A DNA stretch of 64,000 bases. It comes from Tricholoma matsutake. Lineage: Eukaryota; Basidiomycota; Agaricomycetes; Agaricales; Tricholomataceae. Made by a program: the position numbers and the translations under genes. This document shows positions 11,068-22,359 of the stretch, in pieces. Numbering within the stretch: position 1 is the first letter of the stretch; the number at the start of each line of letters is the position of its first letter. Under the pieces are notes generated by a model that did not search any database, was not told where the DNA came from, and worked only from the letters and a program-made list of their open reading frames with translations. The stretch lies in the NCBI GenBank assembly GCA_026075535.2, contig AP026543.1:11966001-12030000 (forward strand). The letters run 5' to 3'.

Positions 11068-11228
11068 TGTAATAGGAGTCTTTCCTGCACCTGATAATCC
11101 CACCAATCACCTCTTATTAGAGGTGGAGCTACATATGAGGTCCTCTAATAAGAGGGAATTAAATGTGTATGGCCCTCCTCTGATAAACCTTGAATAAATA
11201 TAGTGTAGACTCCTCCAAGACATCTACA
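11068..11228 (+). repeat. Possible small solo LTR
   Basis: The segment starts TGTAATAGGAGTC and ends GACTCC...CATCTACA, with TG...CA ends and a TATA-like AATAAATATAG near 11195. The flanks GCAAC and GCATG agree at only three of five bases, so a target duplication is not secure. An internal inverted repeat (CCTCTTATTAGAGG and CCTCTAATAAGAGG) is present. Confidence 0.3.
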
Positions 11229-13101
11229 GCATGTGCCAGACATCAGTACCTGCCATCAGTGTTATCGGCTACTGTCACCATCAAGGCCATCAATTTCTCC
11301 CATCACTGTCGGCTTATGTCCTCCCACGTCGGCTAACATTGTGCTCACTGTCTCTGACAGCGAGCTCACTATTTCCTTCATTCTGCTCTGTTTCCCTTGG
11401 TTTCTTTTGCTTACATTAACTACATGTGTGCATAGAATGACTACCTGCCATCCTTTTCACTTTACCTGCCCTGATAAGCCTGCTAGAGCACTACCTTCTT
11501 GAAGTGAGAATGAGAGATTGTTGTACTTATGCATGAGGCTCTCCCTTGATATCCAGGCCAATAAAATCATGTCAAGGTCTATGTACATGATAGGGATAAG
11601 TGCTCTAGCCCATAAGGCAGTGACTACAGTGGGAAAAAAGCGAAAATGTAAGGGAGGAGGAGAGGGTACCCACTGCTGAGCTGGCATGTGGATCAGGACC
11701 AAAGTTGTACAGCCAAAAGGGTGTAAGGGTACCATATAGAGTGGTATACCAAGTATAGAGACTAGGGGGCCAGTGGGTGGATGTCAAATTATGTGTTAGT
11801 GTGATATCAGAGATGGTGACTCACCAGCTCTCCTGTTCATCCCACTGCATGAACGAGCATCATAAATGTATAATAGAGACCTTACAAACTATGGGGAGAG
11901 CCTACCATCAAAGCTACATGGGATAAGATAGTCAAAAAAGCGAACTAGGGGTGGGGAGGAGGAATACTTGCTGCATGAGATCCGTGGCACAAAAGTGTTT
12001 GCTTTCTTTGTTTTCCAGGTCTATAGGTGAATTGAATAACAGGTCTGTATGTCTAATGAGATGGGACTGAGGTCCTGGCTCACAGGGGCATGGGTTTCCC
12101 ATCAACAGAACAGAACTTTGCTCATAATTGGTCACACACGTTTCCTATTGTCCAAATCTCCTTCTGAGCAGTTAGGGTAGTCACCTATCCTATATTTATA
12201 GCCTACAAGTCAATTATATGATAGTCAATACTTCGAGCTACAGAGTAGGATCTACACCTACTCACCTAATCTCCTTGTTACTCAATGCCAGGTCATGGTA
12301 CCCATTATTGGCAATATGTACGAGCATACCAAGGTACTATAAGTAGAATTAACACCTTGGAATGGTCCATGAGTCTGTACAAGAGGGATAGAGAGTCAAT
12401 ATATTAAGATAGGTTATACTCACTCACCAAAGGCCAGCAGAACTTCAGCTTCTCAATATGGTACATAAAATAGTGCATAGTAATATATCTTATAAAATTC
12501 CCTTGAGCTATAGTCCATCCAGATAGCAGGAGAGGCCATGCCATACACTAGAGAGGTAGGTTGAAGCAAGTGTTCCAAAAAAGGCAATAACTCAAACATA
12601 GCTCAACAGTGACACAATGAGCTATTGATCAGAGGATGGGGATAGAATTAGGGAAGTGTATTTCATAGAATGCAAAAGAGATGAAGGTAATCCATCAAGA
12701 ACTGGAGGCAGGATGTTCAAGAGAGTGATGATGATGAATGGTGTGATCAGGATTGCATATTACACATATCTCACTTGTTACCCATGAACTGCCTTCGGTC
12801 CTGCTGATGGCCTATGCAATGAATCCTCTTCTATCTATCCCATCAATGACTTTTGTAGTGAATTTGAAGTCCTCTACTGTCAGCGGTGTCCAGAAAGACT
12901 TCATTTTGTGCAGCAGAGTATTCATGCTCTAACACATCTTGCACCTGAAACTGTTTGAATTGGGCCTGGAATTTGTTCTTCACAATGGACAATGGAGGGA
13001 ACTATTGGAAACTTGGTTGCAGAGATTCGTCAGCCTTCTAATCCCTATGCAAATCTGTCACAATGAGGTCTGCAGCAATCCCAAGTTAATGCAATAAAAG
13101 C
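11229..13101. other. Gene-poor AT-rich stretch
   Basis: Only short frames are present on both strands, none with a recognisable domain or consistent codon use. No terminal repeats, tRNA or tandem arrays were found by eye. Confidence 0.4.
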
Positions 13102-13109
13102 CATATATC

Positions 13110-14366
13110 TAGCATTTGAAGGTCTGGTTCGTCGAACCAGAAAAAAACTGGAACTGGACAGGACTGAACCGTGGTCCGGTTGCTTTTGCAGTTGCGGTTG
13201 CCTCAAATTTCTTAATAAACCGGTTGTGGTTGTCCAGATTACACATGTATGAAAGACCGACTAAGGTCAGTTTGAACTGGTTTGGACTGGTATACATTGC
13301 ATACTAATGTAGACATACTAATTACAAATAATAATAATAAAGTGGGGATGTGCCCAAAAGAAATGAAGCCAAAAGTGAGGGTTTATATACCTTGGGCTGT
13401 GCACAGACCATTTGGTCATGTTTGCACACCCAAACGAAAAAGTGGTGCCACTTGCAGACACCATTCCAAACCACGACCAACAACAACATTAACAACAACA
13501 ACAACAACACAGCAACACCACCACGCCTGCGAGCCACTGCTCATAGGGTGAGTTGGGGTTGCTGAGGACAACGACAACTCAAACAACTGAACATAAAGCG
13601 AGCCGAAACAATGAATAGTGTCATTTCGGCTCAGGTATGTTTTGTTTTACTATTTATTCAACTAACTTTTTCTTTTTCTTCTTTAAGGTTCTTTCTTTTC
13701 CTGATGACAACATCCAGCTGCTGACCTCTACCCCAACACAGCACCACCACCCAGCCTGCGAGCCACTGCTCGCAGGGGGAGATGGGGGTGCTGACAGGAG
13801 AATGATGACCAGAAGAACAACAATGGGACAACTCAGAAGATGATGACAATAGGATGACAACAATGACAATAGGTAGGACAACAACAATGATGGGGAATGA
13901 TGATAGGACAACAACAACGATGGGGAACAACAAAGGGACAACAACAATGAAGGGACAACACTGACGATGACGATAGGACAACAACAACAGCGACAATGAC
14001 AAATGACCCAGCAGCCTGCTCACCACTCACAGCCCCCTCCTTGCACATCCTGTGAGGTAGGGTGTATTTTTTATTTATTGTACTACCTACGTGCTCGCTC
14101 ACAGGCCCCTGCCTGTGAGGGGCATTATCTTAGTTTTAGAATATATTATGTATATAATGTAGGTTTAGACCAACTCAAGTCGGTTGATGACCAGTTGTGG
14201 CCCAAACCAGCTGCAACTGGTTGTCAGACTCAACTGGACTGCAGAGAACCGGTTTCTTGCGGTCCAGTCCGGTTTTATTTAGTGTTGCAATCTGAATGAA
14301 CCGGTTGCGGTCCTGGTTCACTCCAGAAATGGAAAAAAATGGACCGAACCGGACCTTCAAATGCTA
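13110..14366. mobile_element. Non-autonomous hAT-like element 1
   Basis: The 1257-bp element begins TAGCATTTGAAGGTC and ends with its inverse, and is flanked by a perfect 8-bp duplication CATATATC (13102-13109 and 14367-14374), the hallmark of hAT insertion. The inverted similarity continues inward through GGTTCG and CAACCGG motifs. The interior has no transposase. It holds AAC-type microsatellite tracts, runs of GGACAACAACAA, and hairpins with CACT or CCCT loops (13527-13546, 13755-13776, 14098-14119). Autonomous partner not in the window. Confidence 0.85.
13755..13776 (+). repeat. Perfect 9-bp hairpin with CACT loop (element 1)
   Basis: CCTGCGAGC pairs exactly with GCTCGCAGG around CACT. 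Related hairpins are at 13527-13546 in the same element and at 21292-21309, 21440-21457 and 21588-21605 in hAT-like element 2, with changed but still paired stems. Confidence 0.7.
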
Positions 14367-15004
14367 CATATATCCTGATCTGGATGAGGAAACAAATACA
14401 ATACCAAGAGGGGCTATTAATCTTGGTAATGATTTTGTTCTTTGAAGGGGTTCCAGACAAGTTCCACTCACCAGACGAGATCCACAATAGATGGGTAGCA
14501 CAAGTAAACTGATGACTACACTTAGACATCCTGTCCACAAACAGGAAGCTGCAAGACAGAAGTGCTCTGACACAGGGAATTATACTCCAAACGTGGAGTG
14601 GAGTCCTAAAGGATGAAGACAGTCTGCCGAATAACTGGATCTGGCAGCAAGGGGTTTTAGTTGGTATTTCATCTCACTGCCCTCCAGGGCAGAATAGATA
14701 ATAGTTTAGGGCCATGGCCCTATCCTATAATCTTTGAGATGGCAAGTCCAACACTGCTGGCACATGGTAGCATACGTAAAGGTATTTCCCCTAGGTGATA
14801 TTTTCGGGTCTTCAGCAATGATTTCCCTAACTCAGCACATCCTCCCATGCTGACCTTGTCAGTTGTCGGAGTTGACTGGAGCTTCAGGCTCAAGCATTCC
14901 ACCAAAAAAAAAAAAAGAAAGAAAAAAAAAAAAACAATCGATGACTAACCCAAACATGTTTCAGAACAGCTTTGACTCGAACCTTTTGCTTGAACAAAAC
15001 AACA
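14367..15004. other. Spacer upstream of the FunK1 relic
   Basis: No supported gene. An A-rich run lies at about 14904-14935. This may hold the promoter of the kinase-like gene, but no TATA box was identified. Confidence 0.4.
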
Positions 15005-17307
15005 ATGACCAATCTCACATCCCATCCTAGTGCAGCCAATCGAAACAACACAGAGGTACTAGACACTTCCCCCATGTCTTATGAGGTCGACAAAGCCATC
15101 ATAGATATTCAGAGGCCTGAGACACCCATCAGCCACCGCACATCTGGTATCCGTCTACCTCACGACCAATCCCCAAAGAACTTAGGGGAGCTTGAAACCC
15201 TTCTTAACATCGATGTCTGTAGTTCCACAGATTCATATATTGATAAAGTAATTGAACTTCTCGCTTCAGATGGGGGCCTTTTCCCAGATTCAAAACTACT
15301 GATTGCCCCTTCCAAACACCTCCTCCATCAGCTCTCCTGCTATAATTCACAGGCAAACAAGTGGAATCTTCCTGACATCTCCCACTCTCCTGATCGAAAG
15401 AAGATGCAGAGCATAAGGATGCAGAGTGAGATGAAACTTGCTGATTTTCTCAACCAAATTTGTGAAGATATCACAACTATCACAGGGGTGAAGCGAGTCA
15501 GAATGTGGAATGCCAACTTCTGCAACACAGTACTTGAGGGATCCCCAATCTCCCAAAAACCCGACATAATGCTTCTTGATGTTGTTAAGTCGTCTCCCAC
15601 TACATGGACCTCTGTTTGAGCCATAACCGAGGTAACCACCCAAGAGCATGAAACAAAGAAAATCTCCAACACTGTCACCAATAAATCATACATCATTCTT
15701 AACCACACAGCCCAATCACGTCCCCATCCCGATCCTCAGTATCTGGGGCAATTTCAATTTCAGAGTAATGGTCACAGACCGCCAAGGGCAGCTATGCTCG
15801 TCTGCCTGCTGTATTGGGGAGCCGCGTCTCGCTGATTTGCTCAGGTTTCTGCAAGTCATGATTGGGTTTTGCTTTGCACCCAAGAGTGTGGTGGGCTATG
15901 ATCCGACCATGCTGACAGATGACTGGGATAAGGTGACACATATCATCTGTGATGGCAAGAAGTTCAAAGTCATCAAAGCTATCTTTGAGACTCAGTCACT
16001 GGTCAGGTGCACTACAAGGGTGTGGGAGGTTGAATTTGAAGGGAGGAGACTTATCCTCAAGGACTCATGGATTGAGTCTTCACGTCCTATGGCAGAATAC
16101 GAGCTCCTACAACGTCTGCAAGAGGTGGAAGGCATTTCTCAGTTTTTTTGTGGAGAAGATGTCTGTATCAATGGCAAAAAGCTGTCTACAGATATTATCC
16201 AGCAAGGCAAGTGGGGGATTAGAACCAAAGTTCAGGTTTGGCAAAGAATTGTCTCGTCTTCTATCGGTGACCATATTGCATCTTTTTGCTTGAAGAGAGA
16301 GCTGATATCAGCTCTCTGTGACATTACTATTGGTATGTATCTCTCACTCTCCCTGATTTGTACTCAATGTTTTTTTTTTGATAATTAGTACTCAAAGAAC
16401 TGTACCAAAAGAATGACTTGATACATTGGGACATCAGCTACAACAACATCCTTCTATTCCATTTGGAAGACAATCCAGGAGATTTTTGTCCTGGATTATT
16501 GATCAATTTTGAATATGCCATAACCCTAAGCAAAAGCCATCCATTAACACCCGGCTCTCATACAGTTCATATCCTTTTATGTGCCATTTCCAATTCTTGT
16601 TTATCCATCCTATAGGGAACTGCACCATTATGGCAATTGAACTCCTTGCGAAGAGGATGAAGTTACGACATGCTCCTCATCATGATTTCGAGTCCCTCTT
16701 TTTTGTTTTGATCTATATCTGCACCAACTTGAGTGGCCCAGGTGCCATCCGGACCCAGGAAGAGTTACATCAGTTCAGCAGCATCCCTCTGTCATCATGG
16801 TTCCAGACATCAAACTCTCTTTGTGCAATTGGGACTGCCAAACTTGGTGCCATGTGTGAACTCGACTCACTGATTCTTAGGTTTTTCGTGCCCTATTTTG
16901 AAGATCTTAAAGAATGTGTTGAGAAGCTCTTAAAAGCCATGTACTCTTCTCCTGGAATGCCTGCCCCTGTGTTGCATGATGCAGTGATCAAGATCTTCAA
17001 CGAAACATTGCAGTCCCTTCCTCGTGAGGCCATTACATCAGTCCCATTTGAACCACTATTGGCTGGTTCTCTGTCCCGGGTACGAAAGCTTTCTCTCAGT
17101 ATTCACGACAACCACCTTGGTGTGATGCAGAAAAAACTCAAATCTTTAGGCAAAGACACTTTGGTGGGACATATGAGCAGTTCAACTGGGGGGGAAGATC
17201 TCTCCAACTTGGTAGCTTCTCATTATACCGTTGCGACATCCAGCAGGGGAGGCAGCCATGGAGCTCATGGTTCAAGATCTTGTCAGCCTGTTTCTCATTC
17301 GCATTAA
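15005..17307 (+). pseudogene. FunK1-type fungal protein kinase, decayed
   Basis: From an ATG at 15005 an N-terminal domain typical of the family runs to a TGA at 15617-15619 (CGA expected) and continues in frame beyond it. A one-base frame change near 15740-15765 leads into FRVMVTDRQGQL and the kinase N-lobe (LVRCTTRVWEVEF, RLILKDSWIESSRP). An intron at 16333-16388 precedes the catalytic loop, read as HWDISYNNILL where HRDISYNNIL is expected; the Arg-to-Trp change is CGG to TGG. GLLINFEYA replaces the usual IDFDYA. A second intron (16565-16615) precedes the C-lobe exon 16616-17307 with APHHDFESLFFVL. FunK1 genes are large lineage-specific families in agaricomycetes. Stop, frameshift and lost catalytic residues argue against activity. 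Confidence 0.85.
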
Positions 17308-17741
17308 TTTCATGACATATATGCTCTTATCAGTACTAGTCAGTACTCCCCCAGTGGTTGTATACTATGCAGACACCTTATATACATATGCAGACCTTAT
17401 GTACTTATGGACCTTATATGTTTACACATGTGTACGATGACAATGAATTGTATCAATTGATATATATTGTTTTGTACCAATTATAACATGGGAGTTTGAC
17501 TCATACCAAACCACAAACCACGTACTGACCAGTCTACCATGGATCTAAACCATGCCCTATACCAAGCATCTAATCTCGGTCAATTCAAAGAACCCTCTCC
17601 TAGCCTGTTGGTAGATTCATACTACCCTCAGGTGGAAGATCATGGAATACCTAGCTCGGAAAGTCGCTGTAGTTCACTTGTGAACCATTCATGGGACTCC
17701 TTTGAGGTGAAAGTCTGCTTTATTTATATGTTATATTTGTA

Positions 17742-18207
17742 CTCACTACTTGGCAGAGTCAAATTCCATCCTCCTGCTCAAGATCACACCACAGCACTAC
17801 GACAGCAAGATCACAAGAAGGGTATTTAGCTCTTCTACAATCTCATCAGAAAATACAGCAGGAGAAACTCATTCTCGAAGGGAAACTCAATGCTCTTGAG
17901 TGAGTCACTACTCTTGTTGAACCTGGCAAAGTCTTAGTCCATGTCAATCATTAATCAAGACAGGCATATTTGTTCTCACTACTTGGCAGAGTCAAATTCC
18001 ATCCTCCCACTCAAGATCACACCACAGCACTACGACAGCAAGATCACAAGAAGGGTATTTAGCTCTTCTACAATCTCATCAGAAAATACAGCAGGAGAAA
18101 CTCATTCTCGAAGGGAAACTCAATGCTCTTGAGTGAGTCACTACTCTTGTTGAACCTGGCAAAGTCTTAGTCCATGTCAATCATTAATCAAGACAGGCAT
18201 ATTTGTT
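17742..18207. repeat. 233-bp tandem duplication, nearly identical
   Basis: The segment 17742-17974 is repeated at once at 17975-18207 with about two mismatches (CTGCTC versus CCACTC near the start). The two copies are so alike that the duplication must be recent, or this may be an assembly artefact. It lies just before the first recognisable exon of the hypothetical gene at 18203 and may duplicate its 5' region. Confidence 0.85.
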
Positions 18208-20004
18208 GTTAGCCCAGTCTCTAAAGCCTGCCATTCCCAATTTACCAGCAACTATTCCTGTGCTTTCTTCAGTCAAGCCAGAGGATCTCTCAATACCTCT
18301 CAGTATAGTTCCTACTGCTGAATGCAAAGACTACTCACTAGTAATGTTCTGGTATCAACATGAATGGAACGCTGCAGAGAATAATCAAGTCATGCACATT
18401 GGGGCCGGTGCTCAAGGAAAAACCCATGCAGCCCAAGGGGAAAATGTTACACTTAGATTCATTGAGGATGAGAACGGGACCATCATAGATGGTTTCAGGG
18501 CCATGGTGATGTGTAGGTTTGCTCGCAAGCTCTGGGCAGGCCTGAACAGTATTGGGAAAGCACCAAAAACTTGGGGCAAGGTCGACACTGCAGTAGCTGC
18601 TCAATACCAGAATGAGATGGAGCAGAAATTTCCTGAGCTTTGCCTCTGTGACAATCACTGGAAATCTGATTTCATAGCAACCTTGAATTATCCATCTTGG
18701 TACAATAACAACGTCGAGAAGCAAGAACATTCAAAGTGTGCATCTGTTGATCCTCCTCCTGATGCCAAGAGACCTAGAGTATCCACAGAAGATCCAGTCA
18801 CTCCTTCTGTACACCCACCTCCACATAAGAAGCACACTAAGCACAGTGCTAGAATTCCAGTCGAAGGGGATTCTCAATCGTCCCCATCAGGGGTGAGTTT
18901 GTTTTTAATTTGCAAATGCATTGATTCATCCATGACATTTGCAGGATTTCCCATCAGCAGAAGGCCCCAAGGCACCTGGATATGATGCTCACTCCCCTAT
19001 ACAGCATGTATGTGATCCACTGGTGGGCTCCAGGGATCCTGAAACTCATCTGAGATCCCGGGTAAGGTTTCAGAGTTTATCACTACCATTTGACAAAGAC
19101 TGACTATGCATATCAAGGTCAAAAATCTTTTGTCTTCGGTTTATCCTGCAACTGCCAATCCAGGAGAGAACATCCAGCAACCAATTCCTATGGCTCCCCA
19201 TGTAATATCCATGCATAGTGTGGAGTTGGCAGCAATTAGCCAGATGGAGATCCCAATGGCGACAACAGCGGGGATAGCGGTCAACCAGCCAACAACAATG
19301 ACCCCAGCAGATGGCAATATGGCGGCAATGCTAGCAGCAGATCAGATAGCAATGATGCCGATGGTGGATCAGATGGTGATAATAGTGGTGGACCAGATGG
19401 CGACAATAGTGGTGGACCAGATGGTGACAATAGTGGTGGACCAGGTGGCACCAACAAACTTGAACATGGTTAGCCAGAAAGCAACAGTGATGGTGGAGAC
19501 AAGTAATCCCCCCTCTCCCACTTACCCCAACACAACTACCAGTGAGACACCCACAGTCAGCACAGAAACCTTCAACATGTCCCTCATCAAGGACTCTGGG
19601 GATGGGGCACAGGGTGCTAAACCCAGAGTTTTGCTAAACCCGATAGTTCTGTCAGTTTCAACCTTTGATAATCTGACTACAACTTCTGCAGCTCTTGTCA
19701 ATGCTCCTGCTACTGTGGCTCCTGTCGAAGCTCCCACTACTGAAGCTCCTGTTGATGCTCCTGTTACCATCACAGTCCCTAGTGTGGGACTTGGGACAGG
19801 GAATAAAGCTGGGACAATGTGGCCAAACCCTCATCTGACTACTGCCCAGTAAGTGATTGTATTGTAGAAGTTCTAGGTATAAACTAATGTTGCCTATTGA
19901 TAACCAGAAACCTATGTGCTTTGGATTGGAAAGAGCATAACCCTCATGGTTCCACAAGCAATTTCAAGTACTATTATGATAACCTCTCTGCAGAGCAGAA
20001 GAAG
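18203..20004 (+). CDS. Conserved agaricomycete hypothetical protein, multi-exon
   Basis: An exon from about 18220 to 18893 codes a conserved-looking domain (ARKLWAGLNSIGKAPKTWG, FPELCLCDNHWKSDFIA, LNYPSWYNNNVE) followed by a basic Pro-rich tail. Introns are inferred at 18894-18945 and about 19061-19117 (GT...AG). The next exon (to about 19850) is low-complexity, with a VVDQMxTI repeat and PVEAPTTEAPVDAP. A further exon (19908-20004) has DWKEHNPHGSTSNFKYYYDNL. I recall many agaricomycete proteins with this layout and no assigned function; some sit in repeats. The true start is not settled because the 233-bp duplication lies directly upstream. Confidence 0.55.
19362..19450 (+). repeat. 24-bp coding minisatellite
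   Basis: About three and a half copies of a unit containing GTGGTGGACCAGATGG give the in-frame protein repeat VVDQMxTI. The unit length is a multiple of three, so copy changes keep the frame. Confidence 0.75.
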
Positions 20005-20689
20005 GTCTGCATGCCTTTGTATGTTCTTTAGTATCATGACTCACATAAATTACAGCACTGGAAGGATTGTGAATTCTCCATGGTAAGCTGTCCATATCTA
20101 TGTGATACAGTCCTAACTTCTTTTTTGATCACAGAAAGCTGCGCATGCTGCTCCTGGGGTGTCTGACTGATCAATCAATTACACATTTGGGTAGATTGGA
20201 AATGCAGGAGGTCACAGTGCTGCAAACTGGCTCTGCAGGTTAGCGTTGTAATTTCTATGTTTCTATGGGTTCTATATATGTTCTCGCAATATAATATGTC
20301 ATGCATTTTGCCTCAAGAGATTGATCAGTATCGATTTGCCTCAATTAGTATTGATTGATATTATTTGGAATAGAGCAAAATTGAAGCTTAATACAAGGTC
20401 TTTACACTTCCCCATATGTTCCGTGCAGATCTGTGCAGAATTACACGGACTCTGCATGGATCTGCACAGACTCCGCACAGATTTGCAATCCATACAATAA
20501 ACCATTTTTGCTGTGCAACAGGGTATGCCAGTCTGCACAGATCAGTGCAGATTAAAATGGATTTCGTGGATTTTACTCAGATTCCACGGATTTTTTCTGT
20601 CTGTGTCCATGATCAACCAGGTCGGACCAGCAAGGACAGTCCACATGCATCCGAGCAGACCATTTGAGCTTAGCAAAATAATGTCATGA

Positions 20690-20762
20690 ATGGTGTTTGA
20701 ACTCAGAGCCTCATGGTTAACTAATAAAGTACAGATGCACATTACTGTTACACTACACAGCC
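20690..20762 (-). other. tRNA-like (SINE-head-like) block
   Basis: On the minus strand the block starts GGCTGTGTAGTGTAACAG, resembling a tRNA 5' end with an A box, and about 50 nt later reads GAGTTCAAAC, close to a B box. The cloverleaf arms are not all convincing and no clear anticodon arm is seen, so it looks like a relic or a tRNA-derived SINE head caught inside the hAT-like element, not a working tRNA gene. Confidence 0.35.
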
Positions 20763-21270
20763 ATTATTGTTTGTAGCCATTGATGCAACTACATATGACT
20801 GTTTGGCTTTGTATGACAAAGCACACAGCCGTGTCATCAACATTGCCAGCTCATCACTCACCACCACCACCACCATTGATGATGACCATGCCGCCACCTC
20901 ACTCCCTCCCTCCTTCCCTCTCTACCACCACCATCTCCACTCTACCCACATCACCTCCACCCACTCCCAGCCCCATTCCATGGCCATGAAGAGCTGCCAA
21001 CAAGCCGTAGGTAATTTTTTTTATTCGTTTCTTCTTTTTATCAACTAACTAATTGTTTTCTTTGTTTTTTAGGTTTTAATCTACAGGTAACGATGGACGA
21101 CAATGCAGGACGATGCAAACCCCCCCAAAACAGACGAAAACAAGCACCAGGGCCCCACCACAACCACCCATGGCGACGGATGACACACCACCTGCCCCCA
21201 GCCCCACGACACCGACAAAACCGATGCCAACCACAGAACAACACACCACCCACCATCCACCCCACAAGGA

Positions 21271-21690
21271 CACACCACCCACCTCCAGCCTCACGAGCCA
21301 CTGCTCATGGGGTGGATGGTGGGTGGAATGATGATGAGGGGGATGGGAGACAAGAGGAAAGGGAGACAAAGGGGGAGCGGGAGGGAGACAACGAGGGAGA
21401 TGGGACAGGAGATGACAGCACACCACCCACCTCCAGCCTCATGAGCCACTGCTCATGGGGTGGATGGTGGATGGAATGATGACGAGGGGGATGGGAGACG
21501 AGAGGAAAGGGAGATGAAGGGGGAGGGGGAGGGAGATGACAAGGGAGATGGGACAGGAGATGACAGCACACCACCTGCCCCCAGCCTCACAAGCAACTGC
21601 TTGTGGGGTGGATTGCGGGTGGAACAACGATGAGGAAGGGGGGTGCATACAGACCAACGGGGAACGGTGAGGGGGGACAAGAGGGGGCCA
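21271..21690 (+). repeat. 148-bp tandem array with covarying hairpins
   Basis: Units begin at 21271, 21419 and 21567 with CACACCACC(C/T). Each holds a hairpin about 20 bp in: stems CACGAGC/GCTCATG, CATGAGC/GCTCATG and CACAAGC/GCTTGTG around CACT, CACT and AACT. The third unit has changed both sides of the stem and still pairs fully. Purine-rich tracts (GGGGGA, GAGGAAAGGG) fill the rest. Frames on both strands here are low-complexity and not supported as genes. Confidence 0.75.
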
Positions 21691-21725
21691 CAAGGGAGGG
21701 CCGACGATGAATGCACCCACCCCTG

Positions 21726-21749
21726 CCATCTCGCATGCTAGCGAGATGG
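21726..21749 (+). repeat. 9-bp perfect hairpin
   Basis: CCATCTCGC pairs with GCGAGATGG around ATGCTA. A second perfect stem (TGCCCCCC/GGGGGGCA) follows at about 21779-21803. Both lie inside hAT-like element 2. Confidence 0.6.
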
Positions 21750-22359
21750 TGGGTTATTTATTTTATTCTATAGTCTACTGCCCCCCTCTTTGGCAGGGGG
21801 GCAACTTTTTTTGTATTTAATACTACCAATAAAATGTCCCCCATTGTGGGGCATCCTTGTTTTTTTTGCCATCAACCCATGCCTCAATTCTTCATTTGGG
21901 TCACCACATGGTTGGAATCTGTGTGGACTTATGTGGACTTATGTGGACTCCGCGCAGACTTATGTGGACTCCACGTGGACTTATGTGGACTTATGTGGAC
22001 TCTGCGTGGACTGCGGTGGAGTCTGTGGCGAAAGGGGTGTAGTTTTTCATTTTGGTCACCAGATGGTTGGACTCTGCATGGAGTCCGCACAGTCTGCACA
22101 GATCCGCGTGGAACATATGGGGCAGTGTAAATTACTGCTTAATACAATGTCATTTTGACCCTATGTATATCTATCTAAAAACATCTGACTAGATCTGGCT
22201 GCATGTGCATGTGAAGCTTGATCAAAAGTATCTGAGAAGTGTCTCATTCCTTGATATATATGGAGTCATAGCTATTTACATACATTTACATCAGGACAGC
22301 AGTTTTTTTTTGTTCTAACTCAATCTAACCCTCTCTGGTTCGACCAACTTTTGACTGGG

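Larger units (their letters stand above)
20395..22137. mobile_element. Non-autonomous hAT-like element 2
   Basis: The 1743-bp segment is flanked by a perfect 8-bp duplication CTTAATAC (20387-20394 and 22138-22145). Its ends are inverted repeats sharing TTTACACT(T/G)CCCC, CATATGTTCC and GATCTGTGCAGA; the right end begins CAGTAA when inverted, the left end is worn. Inside are a tRNA-like block (20690-20762, minus), a three-copy 148-bp tandem array (from 21271), and several hairpins. No transposase is present. Confidence 0.85.

Noticed and set aside
13322..14102. Overlapping Ser/Leu/Val- and Thr/Asn-rich frames inside hAT-like element 1
   Set aside because: They come from AAC and GACAAC simple repeats read in several phases; none has a protein-like domain.
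21041..21729. Long Pro/Ser/His-rich frames on both strands of the 148-bp array
   Set aside because: The array is purine/pyrimidine-biased and open in many phases; the tandem DNA repeat explains it.
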